DNA of 50,224 nucleotides from VBAS01 sp035318985 (GCA_035318985.1 DATHDP010000146.1:1-50224), one strand, 5' to 3'; positions 35,327 to 44,684 are shown, counted from the stretch's first letter. Notes: a model not told the origin generated them from the sequence alone. A program made the numbers and translations.

Positions 35327-35764
35327 GTTACGTGGAGTAATTATTTCCCATTCCTCAGTATCGCCATCAATGAGATTAAATAAAGGGTGTGGATCAAGAG
35401 ATAATAGAGTTTTTAATTCTTTATATTTTTTTGGATCCCTTATTTTGACTTTATTAAGAAAATGAACTGATTCATATTGTAATTGCCCTTTTGTAACCGG
35501 TAATGAAGTAGCACGAAAGCTCCAATCTACTTTTTTCTTATCAAAATTATATTGTCTGTTCAGTGCTTCCTGGTGAATAACTGCTAAATAACTATTAATA
35601 GAATCAAGAGGTTTTTTGGATCTCTTAAATCTATTAAGTTGCGGATGATTTTTATATCCTTTTGTTTTTCCCTCCAAAACGTGTTTAGCCAAAAGTGTTT
35701 CCCGCCATAAGGCAACAAGTCCTTTTGCGTCCATATATTTTGGATGAATAGACCATAATCTCAT
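35297..35764 (-). CDS. Pyrimidine-dimer DNA glycosylase/endonuclease V family protein
   Basis: 155 residues from the ATG at 35764 (a start at 35788 adds eight residues before the family opening MRLWSIHPKYMDAKGL). ALWRETLLAKHVLEGKTKGY and KNHPQLNRFK match PF03013. The family removes UV pyrimidine dimers; T4 endonuclease V is the model. The active N-terminal residue of the T4 enzyme (Thr2) is not conserved, as Arg follows Met here, so the chemistry is not certain. Its last 10 codons overlap the end of pldA. Confidence 0.82.
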   Translation of the reverse strand: MRLWSIHPKYMDAKGLVALWRETLLAKHVLEGKTKGYKNHPQLNRFKRSKKPLDSINSYLAVIHQEALNRQYNFDKKKVDWSFRATSLPVTKGQLQYESVHFLNKVKIRDPKKYKELKTLLSLDPHPLFNLIDGDTEEWEIITPRNSIKSVKRGF

Positions 35765-35827
35765 ATTAGATAAAGCTTGCGCATTCAACTTTATTACAAT
35801 TCCAGGGAATAAAAATTTCTCAATCTA

Positions 35828-35856
35828 AGTCACCCCTTTAGGGGGACAGGGGGTTA
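35828..35856. repeat. GC-rich repeat at the 3' end of ggt
   Basis: The plus strand contains CCCCTTTAGGGGG then ACAGGGGGT, so on the minus strand ACCCCCTGTCCCCCTAAAGG. It can fold on CCCCT/AGGGG. It abuts the ggt stop codon at 35854 and belongs to a CCCCCTAAAGGGG-type repeat often seen in Bacteroidota. There is no T tract. Confidence 0.55.
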
Positions 35857-37737
35857 CCACCCAATCCCATAATCTTCTCCATTATTAGATGAACCTCCCC
35901 AAAAACTTCTATGTTTCCAGTCAAAGTAAATTGCATTGATGGGGCCACTGGTGCGTTTCCCTGTAGTTACTTTATATCCCATTTTTTTCAACTCATTTTG
36001 TATTGCTTCCGGAGTTGTATCGCTTACTAAAATTTCACCAGGATGTGGTTTACGATCTTCTGTTTTTGTTCCGCCTAATGATAACCATAATTGATTTGAA
36101 TTGATATTAGCTGCTTCAACTGATTGTTGAATGGTCATTCCAAATTCAACAACATTCAGGAAACATTGTAATAAATTCTGATCCTGTGTATCGCCACCCT
36201 GCACGGCCCAGCTCATAAATGGTTTGCCATCTTTCATTGCCAGTGTTGGCGTTAATGTTACTCTTGGTCTTTTACCAGGCTCGACAACGTTGAAGGGATT
36301 TATATTTTTATCTAAAACAAAACTTTGAAAACGCTGACTCATGCCTACACCTGTGCGACCTGCAATACAAGCAGGCAACCAACCACCGCTTGGTGTAATT
36401 GATACTACCCAGCCATCTTTATCTGCTGCTTCGACTGATGTTGTTCCCAGCCACATTCTTTCCATGTATAACGGATCATTGAATGAAACAGTAGTATCAT
36501 GTGAAGGAAGAAAATTGCGATTGCCTTCGGTTGCCGATGCTCTTTGTTTTAAAAGATCGGTATAAGGATTTGTTTTTCCTTCAAATGGATATGGATCGCC
36601 GGGACCAATGTTCGGATCATTCATATCCCACTTGATCTGTGCAGCTCTTTGCTTTGCATATTCTTTGCTTAATAAACCTTTCATCGGTTCTTCAGGTGCG
36701 AAATAAGGATCACCATAATAAAAATCACGATCAGCAAAAGTGAGATTCATTGTTTGATAGATCGTATGAATATATTTTGAACTGTTGTATCCCATTGCCT
36801 TTAGATCAAAATTTTCAAGAATGTTCAATGATTGCAACAATGCCGGTCCTTGTGTCCATTGCTGAAGTTTGTATACATCGATCCCTTTATAATTTACATG
36901 CATTGGTTCTTCTTCAATAGGTTTCCATTTTGCCAGGTCTTCCATTGTTATTAATCCTCCTTGTTCCTGGCAACCACGAACGAATTCTTTTGCTACATCG
37001 CCTTTATAAAAACGATCATAAGCAGCCATGATCGCATCTTTACGGGATTTCTTTTTTTTGAGTGCATTTTGTTCTGCTTCTACCATTTTCGTCAATGTTT
37101 CTAACAGATCATTTTGAACAAAAATTTCACCCGGTTCCGGTGCTTCTCTTTTTCCTCCAAGATGCGGATAGAAAACAGCAGTGCTATATGGCCATTGTTT
37201 CAACCATCTTTTATTTCTGTCAGATTCCATTGAGTTAGCAGTTTGTGCATCTATTGGATAACCTGCTGCTAATTGCATTGCTGGTTCTAGTACTTGTTTC
37301 AAGCTCATCGTTCCATAATTGGCAAGCATGAGACACAAACCACCAACCGTGCCTGGAGTAACTGCGGACAATGGTCCATACTCAGGAGGAAAATCATAGC
37401 CTTTACTTTTATAAAATTCAGGAGTTGCACCTGTTGGTGCCACACCCAATGCATTTATTGCAATTACTTTTTTTGTTTTCGGATTATAGATAAGTGCTTG
37501 TGTTTCTCCGCCCCAACTTAAAACGTCCCACATAGTACATGTTGCAGCAAGCATTGAACAAGCGGCGTCAATAGCATTACCTCCTTTTTGAAAAGTGATG
37601 GCGCCGGCAGTTGCTGCTAATGGTTTACCAGTTATAGCCATCCAGTTCTTTCCGTGCAGCGGTGGCTTTTGGGTTTGCTGCGAAATTGTGAGCAGTGAGT
37701 AGCAAATGGTGAGTAATGCAAAAACAAAACGTTTCAT
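35854..37737 (-). CDS. ggt: Gamma-glutamyltranspeptidase family protein, exported
   Basis: 627 residues. The signal peptide MKRFVFALLTICYSLLTIS ends before QQ. The N-terminal part has GGNAIDAACSM and LSAVTPGTVGGLCLML. The autoprocessing site is WLGTTSVEAADKDG, where Thr432 or Thr433 becomes the N-terminal nucleophile of the small subunit. The large insertion between 200 and 430 is normal for the family. It cleaves glutathione and other gamma-glutamyl compounds in the periplasm. Part of the signal peptide is encoded by a 7-bp repeat array. Confidence 0.9.
   Translation of the reverse strand: MKRFVFALLTICYSLLTISQQTQKPPLHGKNWMAITGKPLAATAGAITFQKGGNAIDAACSMLAATCTMWDVLSWGGETQALIYNPKTKKVIAINALGVAPTGATPEFYKSKGYDFPPEYGPLSAVTPGTVGGLCLMLANYGTMSLKQVLEPAMQLAAGYPIDAQTANSMESDRNKRWLKQWPYSTAVFYPHLGGKREAPEPGEIFVQNDLLETLTKMVEAEQNALKKKKSRKDAIMAAYDRFYKGDVAKEFVRGCQEQGGLITMEDLAKWKPIEEEPMHVNYKGIDVYKLQQWTQGPALLQSLNILENFDLKAMGYNSSKYIHTIYQTMNLTFADRDFYYGDPYFAPEEPMKGLLSKEYAKQRAAQIKWDMNDPNIGPGDPYPFEGKTNPYTDLLKQRASATEGNRNFLPSHDTTVSFNDPLYMERMWLGTTSVEAADKDGWVVSITPSGGWLPACIAGRTGVGMSQRFQSFVLDKNINPFNVVEPGKRPRVTLTPTLAMKDGKPFMSWAVQGGDTQDQNLLQCFLNVVEFGMTIQQSVEAANINSNQLWLSLGGTKTEDRKPHPGEILVSDTTPEAIQNELKKMGYKVTTGKRTSGPINAIYFDWKHRSFWGGSSNNGEDYGIGW
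37687..37714 (-). repeat. 7-bp repeat array inside ggt signal peptide
   Basis: Plus strand units TGTGAGC, AGTGAGT, AGCAAAT, GGTGAGT (minus strand GCTCACA, ACTCACT, ATTTGCT, ACTCACC). They encode part of LLTICYSLLTIS. The ACTCAC core is shared with the array at 6449-6469. Confidence 0.7.
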
Positions 37738-37858
37738 GTGATTGTAGTTTGGGTACTAAAGTTAAGCGAATCCAATTTCAAAAAAGTTTTTGTGAAATGA
37801 TTGTAGTAAGTGGTATTTTACAAACATTATTTTAGATTAGGTTTTTAAAACGATTTGC

Positions 37859-39498
37859 ATGGCATCAACACCACTGGAACAATTTTTAAAATGGGAAAAA
37901 GAAAATTCGGACAGGATATTTCTTCGTCAGCCGATCAATGGAGTTTGGAAAACATGGACGTGGGCACAGGTGGGTAATGAAGCAAAAAGAATTGCACAAG
38001 GTTTCTATTCATTAGGATTGAAGGAAGGGGATCATATTGCTATACTTTCAAAAAATTGTGCTGAATGGATCATCGCTGATATCGCTATCATGATGGCAGG
38101 TTGTATCTCCATTCCAATTTATCCAACATTATCTGCAGCGGCTATTGAGCCGATATTAATTCATAGCGAATCAAAAGCAATTATCATTGGTAAATTGAAT
38201 GATTTCAAGTCGCAGTCAAATGGAATTCCTGCAAATATGATCCGTATCAGCGTTAATGCTTATGGGATAAAAGAAAAACATTCTATTGAAGAGTTGATCG
38301 GTAACAACGGACCATTGAGTAATATTTATTCATGGAAAAAAGAAGAAGTGCTGACCATTATCTATACCTCTGGTACTACGGGAAAAAGTAAAGGAGTAAT
38401 GCATGCTGCAGGTGCGTTTGATGCGGTTCTTACCGCCGCCATTCCTGCATTAGAATTACCTATGCAGTCTGAATTGATCTCTTATTTACCGTTAAGCCAC
38501 ATAGCAGAAAAGGTAGGAATTGAAATGAATGCATTGTTTACTTGTGGCACAATTTCATTTGCAGAATCACTGGAAAGTTTTGCGAAAAATCTTGCCGAGA
38601 TACAACCGCAACTATTTTTTGCTGTGCCGCGTATCTGGCAAAAAATGCGGGAAGGTGTTTTGTCAAAATTATCTCAACGTAAGCTTGATATCATTCTTTC
38701 AATTCCTCTTGTTAATTCTATTTTCAAAAAAAGTTTAAAGAAAAAAATGGGGTTTTCAAGAGCTTCACATTTTTATAGCGCCGCAGCACCCATCTCGATA
38801 GAATTACAACAATGGTATCAAAAAATTGGCATCATAATTTACCAGGCTTACGGCATGACCGAAGACTGCGTGTACTCACATTTCTGCGGACCTAAGGCAC
38901 ATAAATTTGGAACTGTAGGAAAAACATTACCAGGCGTGCAGGTCAAGATCGCAGATGATGGTGAGATCCGGTTAAAGAGTGAAGGAAATATGAAAGGCTA
39001 TTATAAGGAACCGCAAATGACAGCAGATGCTTTCGACGAAGACAATTTTTTAAAGACCGGCGATATGGGCGAATTTGACAGCGATGGGTTTTTAAAATAA
39101 CAGGCAGGGTAAAAGATCAGTTTAAAACTGATAAAGGAAAGTATATATCTCCTGCGCCGATAGAAGTAAAAATGCTTTCTAACACTGATATTGAACATGC
39201 ATGTATTGTTGGTACTGGCGTGCCGCAACCAATGGCACTTATTTGTCTTTCTGACTCAGGAAAAAGAAAAACAAAAGATGAACTGGTAAAAGCCCTTACT
39301 GAAAGTTTGAGTTTACTAAACCCTTCTTTGGAAAAATTTGAAAGAATAGAAAAGATGGTTATCATGAAAGAGACCTGGACGATCGCCAATAATATGATCA
39401 CTCCTTCTTTGAAATTAAAAAGAAATGAAATAGAAAAAATTCATTTACCAAAATACCCCGCATGGTATGAGAAGCCGGGTATTGTTGTTTGGGAATAG
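37859..39498 (+). pseudogene. Long-chain acyl-CoA synthetase (AMP-forming) interrupted by a -1 frameshift
   Basis: The first frame (37859-39100, 413 aa) has the AMP-binding motifs IYTSGTTGKSKGV, SYLPLSHIAEK and YGMTEDCVYSH, and ends GDMGEFDSDGFLK, then stops. The next frame from 39097 continues ITGRVKDQFKTDKGKYISP to 39498. Joined, they give the consensus FLKITGR and about 546 residues, slightly short of FadD-type enzymes. The break lies at TTTAAAA (39091-39097) immediately before TAA. It may be a natural mutation, a sequencing error or a programmed frameshift. If intact, it activates fatty acids with CoA and ATP. No other mutation is visible. Confidence 0.82.
39091..39097 (+). other. Slippery heptamer T TTA AAA at the acyl-CoA synthetase break
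   Basis: The zero frame reads TTA AAA TAA. Slipping back one base yields TTA AAA ATA ACA GGC (L K I T G), the conserved sequence. A small hairpin ATCAGT/ACTGAT (39116-39132) begins 18 nt after the heptamer, which is farther than the usual 5-9 nt. Confidence 0.6.
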
Positions 39499-40158
39499 TT
39501 ATTCGTGTTCTGCTTTTTTTATTTCTTCTGCTTTTGTATCAAAGTCAAGTTGTGGCAGGAACATAAAGAGGATCGGCATAATTATATAGATAGTTATAGG
39601 AATATAAGTGTTGATCAATCCACCTGCAATAGCAGCAATATATAAAAAAGGACTTGACACGATCTGCTTATAAACCCGCTTCCTTGATATTGCAGATACT
39701 TCGGGTAAAAAAAGTTTTGATTTAAATGCAAGATGATGATACATCAGGATCGCTGTTGTAGATGCAAACATCAGCGCCAACCCATATGCAGCGATCGCAA
39801 CAAATGAATGAGGATTTTGTCCAATAAATGCGGTAGTGAATGGAATAAGACTGATGAACAAAAGGAAGACAATATTAAGATAGGTAGTTTTTGTATCATA
39901 CCGAATGACCACTTTATTGATAGCATCATGATTGGTCCAGAAAACGAGAATATTTAAAAAACTAAAACCAAAAGCAATAAGAGAAGGGATCAACTCACTG
40001 AATTCTTGCCATTGCTCTGTTATACTAAGGCCTGTTTTAAAATGAGGGATATGAATTTCAAGTACAAGCAACGTGCAGGCAATTGCAAATACTCCGTCAG
40101 ATAAGGCCTCGAGTCGCTTAGTAGCTCCCCGTAAAAATGCATGAGGGTGGTGGGCCAT
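39499..40158 (-). CDS. TMEM175 (DUF1211) family channel-like protein, second copy
   Basis: 219 residues. The signature is RLEALSDGVFAIACTLLVLE; the Phe of RxxxFSD is Leu here. It has about six membrane helices, FSFLNILVFWTNHDAINKV in helix 3 and a charged C-terminal tail. The stop codon directly abuts that of the acyl-CoA synthetase gene. It differs clearly from the copy at 31233-31811, so it is an old paralogue and not a recent duplicate. Confidence 0.86.
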   Translation of the reverse strand: MAHHPHAFLRGATKRLEALSDGVFAIACTLLVLEIHIPHFKTGLSITEQWQEFSELIPSLIAFGFSFLNILVFWTNHDAINKVVIRYDTKTTYLNIVFLLFISLIPFTTAFIGQNPHSFVAIAAYGLALMFASTTAILMYHHLAFKSKLFLPEVSAISRKRVYKQIVSSPFLYIAAIAGGLINTYIPITIYIIMPILFMFLPQLDFDTKAEEIKKAEHE

Positions 40159-40294
40159 CAGCTTCGGTTTTGGATCTTAAAAATGCCGCATTTTTTTGAC
40201 ATTAAAAAAGGCTTGATCCATCCATTATTCCGGCATGATTTTGCGAAGGTTCGATTTAAATGGAACGTCTAAACCCTTGAAATAAAATTTTACA

Positions 40295-43183
40295 ATGAAA
40301 GTCAGTCTCTTATCGATCATTTTGCTCGGCCTTTCCCTCGCTTCTTTTTCACAAACACCTGTTCTTTCCGGTACTATCCGCGATGCTGAAAACAAGCAGC
40401 CGCTTTCTGGCGCTACTGTAAAGATCGTTCGGGGCACTGATTCATTAACCGTTCTTTCAGATAAAACGGGAACATTTGAGTTTAAGAACATGGGTGATAC
40501 AGGCAGGTATAACCTTGTGATCTCATTTTTGGGTTATGAGCTAACAAAGAAAGAGATCGTTTGGGAAAATGCTACAAAAAAACTGGATGATATTGATATC
40601 AACAGGGAAGCAAAGACTTTAGGAGGCGTTACTGTAGTAAGTACACCACCGTTAACAAAACAAAAAGCAGATACAACTGAGATAAGTGCAAGCCAGTTAA
40701 AAGTAAATCCTGATGCAAATTCAGAAGACCTGATAAAAAAAGCACCGGGCATTACTGTTGAAAACGGGCAAGTGAAAGTAGGAGGTGAGCAAGTAAGAAA
40801 AGTGACTGTTGATGGAAGAGATTTTTTTGGCGATGATGCAACTGCAACGCTTCGCAATTTACCTGCTGAAATAGTAGATAAGATACAGGTGTTTGATCGC
40901 ATGAGTGACCAGGCACAGTTTACTGGTGTTGATGATGGAAGTGCAGCTAAGTCTATTAACATCGTTACAAAACCAAATATGCGTAATGGCCAGTTCGGGA
41001 GATTTTTTGCAGGTTATGGTACCGACAATCATTATCTCGCCGGCGGTAATATGAGTTATTTTAAAAAGAATTCAAGGATCTCAATAGTTGCTTTGACTAA
41101 TGATGTGAACCAACAGAATTTTGCAGAGGTAGATCTTTTAGGTGTAACAAGCAGTGGCGGTGGCGGCGGATTTGGAGGCGGTAATTTCAGAGCCCAGGGT
41201 GGTGGCAGACAAGGCGGCGGTGGATTTGGCGGCGGTGCTGGTGGTGGCAACTTTGGCGGCGGCGGCGGCGGGTTTTTAGTGGGTCAACAGTCGGGGATCA
41301 GTAAAACAAATGCAATAGGTTTAAATTACAATGATAAGTGGGGAAAGAATCTTGATGTAAGTGGTAGTTATTTCTACAATAACAGGAAAACAGAAAACAG
41401 TGAAAAAATTGCAAGAGAGTATTTTCCGATAGGAGATACCACACAATTTTATGACCAGGATGCAGCTTCAGAGAGTAACAATTATAATCATAGAGCCAAT
41501 CTTAGGCTCGATTGGAAACTTGATTCATTTAATTCGATCCTCATCACTCCGTCTATCAGCATCCAGGATTATAACAGTAATAGTTTGACAAAAGGCTTGA
41601 TGTTCACAAATGACGATGACACACTCAGCCAAACGTTAAATGCGAACAGGGCGCAAAGAACTGGTGTTAACTTTAATAATAATATTCTTTACCGACATTC
41701 TTTTAAGAAAAGAGGAAGAACATTCTCTGCAAATTTCAATACCGGTATCAATAACCAGGATGGCGAATCATACACCGATGCTTATAGCTTGTATTATAAA
41801 GGTCCTTTTGTAGTAAAAGATACAACCCGCCAGTTTAATGACCAGATCACAAAGGGTCACCAGCTTTCCGGAAGTTTGAATTATACAGAACCTGTTGGAA
41901 AAAAAGGAGCAATAGTTGAATTGCATTATAACCCATCTTACAACTTTAATGATTCAAAAAAGAAAGCATATAGTTTTGAAAATGCAACTGCAAAATATTC
42001 AGAACTTGATACCAGTTTGTCCAATGTGTTTGAAAATACATATTTGACACAAAGAGGCGGTGTCAGTTATCGCAAAGGCGATCGTACCAAACAAATTTCT
42101 TTCGGATTCGACATTCAGTCAGCAACGCTTAAAAGCGATCAGCAATATCCTTACGTTACTAATGTAAGAAGAACATTTACCAATTTTTTACCCAACTTAC
42201 AGTTCAACCTGCCATTATCAAAGAAAGAAAGCATCAGACTTTTTTACAGAGCTAGTACAAATCCTCCTTCTGTAAACCAGTTACAGGATGTTATTAATAA
42301 CACTAACCCTTTGTTGATAACAACGGGTAACCCGGAACTTGATCAATCCTTTGCTCATAGAATAGGTGGCCGTTATCAATTTACCGACACTAAGAAAAGC
42401 CAAAGTTTGTTTGTAAACTTTTTCGGATCGCTTACTGACAATTATGTAGCTACTGCTACTTATACGGCAACAAAAGATTCAGTACTTACACCTTCTGTCA
42501 TTTTGCATAAGGGTTCGCAATTAACCAAACCAATAAACATGGACGGTCAGCGGAATTTCAACGTGTTTATTACTTACGCACAGCCATTAAAATTCATTAA
42601 AACAAATGTGAGCCTGAACACAGGATTTGTAGCAAACAGAACTCCAGGTCTTATAAATAATGTAGAGGGAGTTACTACCTCTTATAATTATAATGCCGGT
42701 GTTGTATTGGCAAGTAATATCAGCCAGTATGTTGATTATACCGTTTCTTACAATGGTAGTTTTAATAATGCTAAAAACACTTTGCAGCCAAACTCAGATA
42801 ATAAATATTTCTCTCATACAACTACGGCAAAACTTAATTTATTAAGTAAAACAGGATGGTTATTTAACACAGATCTTAGCAACCAGATCTATTCAGGATT
42901 AAGCGATGGATATAATCAAAGCTATTGGTTATGGAACATGGCGATAGCTAAAAAAATATTGAAAGGTCAAAAAGGCGAGGTACGTCTTTCAGTATTTGAC
43001 CTCCTCGACCAGAACCAGAGCATTTCAAGAAATGTAACAGAAACTTACTTTGAAGACGTAACGACTAAGGTCTTAAAGCAGTATTTTATGCTTACGTTTA
43101 CTTATAACCTTAAGAATTTTGGAAAGGCGACTGCAAGACCAAATATGAACCAGGGGCAGGGAGATTTTTTCAGAAGAAATTAG
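40295..43183 (+). CDS. TonB-receptor-like outer-membrane protein (CarboxypepD_reg plus barrel) with Gly-rich insertion
   Basis: 962 residues. A signal peptide (VSLLSIILLGLSLASFS, then QTP) is followed by a CarboxypepD_reg domain (LSGTIRDAENKQPLSGATV), a plug-like domain (LIKKAPGITVENGQVKVGGE, then DGRDFFGDDATATLRNLPA) and a barrel of the OMP_b-brl_3 type. Between residues about 287 and 327 lies an insertion rich in Gly. The C-terminus is not a classic TonB receptor Phe. Imported substrate unknown. Lies 36 nt upstream of an ECF sigma factor gene, which probably belongs to the same transcript. Confidence 0.88.
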   Translation: MKVSLLSIILLGLSLASFSQTPVLSGTIRDAENKQPLSGATVKIVRGTDSLTVLSDKTGTFEFKNMGDTGRYNLVISFLGYELTKKEIVWENATKKLDDIDINREAKTLGGVTVVSTPPLTKQKADTTEISASQLKVNPDANSEDLIKKAPGITVENGQVKVGGEQVRKVTVDGRDFFGDDATATLRNLPAEIVDKIQVFDRMSDQAQFTGVDDGSAAKSINIVTKPNMRNGQFGRFFAGYGTDNHYLAGGNMSYFKKNSRISIVALTNDVNQQNFAEVDLLGVTSSGGGGGFGGGNFRAQGGGRQGGGGFGGGAGGGNFGGGGGGFLVGQQSGISKTNAIGLNYNDKWGKNLDVSGSYFYNNRKTENSEKIAREYFPIGDTTQFYDQDAASESNNYNHRANLRLDWKLDSFNSILITPSISIQDYNSNSLTKGLMFTNDDDTLSQTLNANRAQRTGVNFNNNILYRHSFKKRGRTFSANFNTGINNQDGESYTDAYSLYYKGPFVVKDTTRQFNDQITKGHQLSGSLNYTEPVGKKGAIVELHYNPSYNFNDSKKKAYSFENATAKYSELDTSLSNVFENTYLTQRGGVSYRKGDRTKQISFGFDIQSATLKSDQQYPYVTNVRRTFTNFLPNLQFNLPLSKKESIRLFYRASTNPPSVNQLQDVINNTNPLLITTGNPELDQSFAHRIGGRYQFTDTKKSQSLFVNFFGSLTDNYVATATYTATKDSVLTPSVILHKGSQLTKPINMDGQRNFNVFITYAQPLKFIKTNVSLNTGFVANRTPGLINNVEGVTTSYNYNAGVVLASNISQYVDYTVSYNGSFNNAKNTLQPNSDNKYFSHTTTAKLNLLSKTGWLFNTDLSNQIYSGLSDGYNQSYWLWNMAIAKKILKGQKGEVRLSVFDLLDQNQSISRNVTETYFEDVTTKVLKQYFMLTFTYNLKNFGKATARPNMNQGQGDFFRRN

Positions 43184-43219
43184 TTGCCTAAATTGAAATC
43201 CGAAAACCAATGACCAGCC

Positions 43220-43795
43220 TTGACGAACGAAACGGAATTAATAGAGCAACTGAAACAGGGAGATGAAACTGCATTTAAAACTATTGTAGAGCAGTGGAAG
43301 GACATGGTTTATAATACGATCCTCGGGATCGTACAAAATGAGACTGAAGCGGAGGACCTGACGCAGGATGTTTTTATAAAAGTGTTTGAAAAGATCAGTA
43401 CGTTTAAAGGCGATTCAAAATTTTCGACCTGGCTTTATAGAATAGCAACAACCACAGCACTGGATCATTTACGAAGTAAAAAAAGAAAGAAGAGGTTTGG
43501 CTTTTTGCAATCTTTGGGTGGAGGAAATGATGAAAAGGAATCAATTCCTGATTTTCATCACCCCGGAGTTAGCCTGGATAATAAGGAAAGAGCCGCAGTT
43601 CTTTTTAAAGCGATAGAAAGCTTGCCGGAAAACCAGAAGACAGCTTATACGCTGCATAAACTGGAGGGACTTAGTTATCGGGATGTAAGTGAAGTGTTAA
43701 ATACCACAGTGTCGGCAGTGGAATCGCTGATGAGCCGTGCAAATCAAAACCTTAGGAAAGAACTCGAAGAGTATTATAATAAACATTACAGGTAG
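43220..43795 (+). CDS. ECF-type RNA polymerase sigma factor
   Basis: 191 residues with a TTG start at 43220; a stop codon at 43211-43213 excludes any earlier start, and ELIEQLKQGDETAFKTIVEQW must be included for a complete sigma2 domain. Sigma2 has DLTQDVFIKVFEKISTFKGD and SKFSTWLYRIATTTALDHL; sigma4 has LPENQKTAYTLHKLEGLSYR and DVSEVLNTTVSAVESLMSRA. It follows the OMP gene and precedes a gene for a small single-TM protein, the usual place of an anti-sigma factor. A short ATG-initiated ORF from 43210 overlaps the start. Confidence 0.92.
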   Translation: MTNETELIEQLKQGDETAFKTIVEQWKDMVYNTILGIVQNETEAEDLTQDVFIKVFEKISTFKGDSKFSTWLYRIATTTALDHLRSKKRKKRFGFLQSLGGGNDEKESIPDFHHPGVSLDNKERAAVLFKAIESLPENQKTAYTLHKLEGLSYRDVSEVLNTTVSAVESLMSRANQNLRKELEEYYNKHYR

Positions 43796-43833
43796 AAGGA
43801 ATCATTCTTATAAATCGTCAAATTACCAGTAAA

Positions 43834-44175
43834 ATGACATCAAAAGAAAACATACAACAAGAGATCGAGCAGACGCTCCAATGCCTTGATGGCGTAAAAA
43901 GGGCCGAAGCGAATCCTTTTCTTTTTACCCGCATTAAAGCCAGGATGGCTAAAAAAGACGGTGCGTGGGAGAGAACTTTTTCTTTTATCAGCAAACCGAT
44001 CATAGCTATAGGGATCGTGTTGCTGGTAATGGCAGTAAATGGCTGGGCTCTTTTGGGATCTAATTCTAACGATAATACTAATGGCGATAGTGCGAATGTT
44101 TCTGAATTAGCAAATGAATATAATGTAGTGGCTTCGGTGGACAATTACGATTATGAAAACATGACTAACGAATGA
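43834..44175 (+). CDS. Small single-TM protein, probable anti-sigma factor
   Basis: 113 residues. A cytosolic N-terminal part of about 50 residues (IQQEIEQTLQCLDGVKRA, then NPFLFTRIKARM) precedes one transmembrane helix at about 54-72 (IIAIGIVLLVMAVNGWALL) and a short periplasmic, Asn/Asp-rich tail. No zinc-binding anti-sigma motif is present. Position and topology match CnrY-like anti-sigma factors: directly after the sigma gene and overlapping the next gene by 4 nt (ATGA). The function is inferred from context. Confidence 0.65.
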   Translation: MTSKENIQQEIEQTLQCLDGVKRAEANPFLFTRIKARMAKKDGAWERTFSFISKPIIAIGIVLLVMAVNGWALLGSNSNDNTNGDSANVSELANEYNVVASVDNYDYENMTNE

Positions 44176-44684
44176 GCTATATAAGAAATAATAGAATACT
44201 CTTACTTATCACAAGTGTTTTACTGGTGGCCAATATAGGGCTCTTGTATTATTTTGTTTTTAATAAGCCTGCTCATCCACCAAGACCTTCAGATAAGGAA
44301 ATGCATGATATGGCTATAGAGAAAGTAAAGAATGAAGTAGGATTGAACAATGAACAAGCTGTTGCATATGATTCACTGCGTTCGCAGCAGTTCAGGAATA
44401 TGAAGCCATTATTTAAACAGCTTACAAAATCAAAAGAAGATTTTTTCTCACTCATTTATCAGCAAGGTGTCAGTGATTCTGTTTTGAGTTCTTATGCTTC
44501 AAAGATCGGAGAAAAGCAAATGGAGCTTGACATGAGCACATTTCATTATTTCCAATCGATAAAGGCATTATGCAACGAGGAGCAAAAACCTAAGATGGAC
44601 TCGTTCATAAAACAGATCGTAAAAAGAATTATCAGCAATAACGGACCACGCAAGCCATCTGATAAAAAAGAAAATAAACAATAA
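44172..44684 (+). CDS. Periplasmic metal-sensor-like protein (Spy/CpxP/CnrX type)
   Basis: 170 residues. An N-terminal membrane anchor (ILLLITSVLLVANIGLLYYF) is followed by a helical periplasmic domain: VGLNNEQAVAYDSLRSQQF, then KSKEDFFSLIYQQGVSD and DMSTFHYFQSIKALCNEEQK. The His45 and His125 positions resemble the His ligands of CnrX; Cys134 is also available. Likely partner of the preceding single-TM protein in signal transfer to the sigma factor. Translationally coupled by ATGA. The metal-sensing idea is inference. Confidence 0.68.
   Translation: MSYIRNNRILLLITSVLLVANIGLLYYFVFNKPAHPPRPSDKEMHDMAIEKVKNEVGLNNEQAVAYDSLRSQQFRNMKPLFKQLTKSKEDFFSLIYQQGVSDSVLSSYASKIGEKQMELDMSTFHYFQSIKALCNEEQKPKMDSFIKQIVKRIISNNGPRKPSDKKENKQ

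Noticed and set aside
40168..40190. Short hairpin AAAATG/CATTTT followed by Ts as a terminator
   Set aside because: It sits between the starts of two divergent genes, so no transcript is expected to end there; a chance AT-rich palindrome is more likely.
40225..40280. GGTTCGATTT as a tRNA T-arm
   Set aside because: No acceptor stem, anticodon arm or D arm can be built around it.
41056..41250. Minus-strand ORF rich in Pro opposite the Gly-rich OMP segment
   Set aside because: It is the antisense reading of GGC/GGT codons; no start signal, signal peptide or other support.
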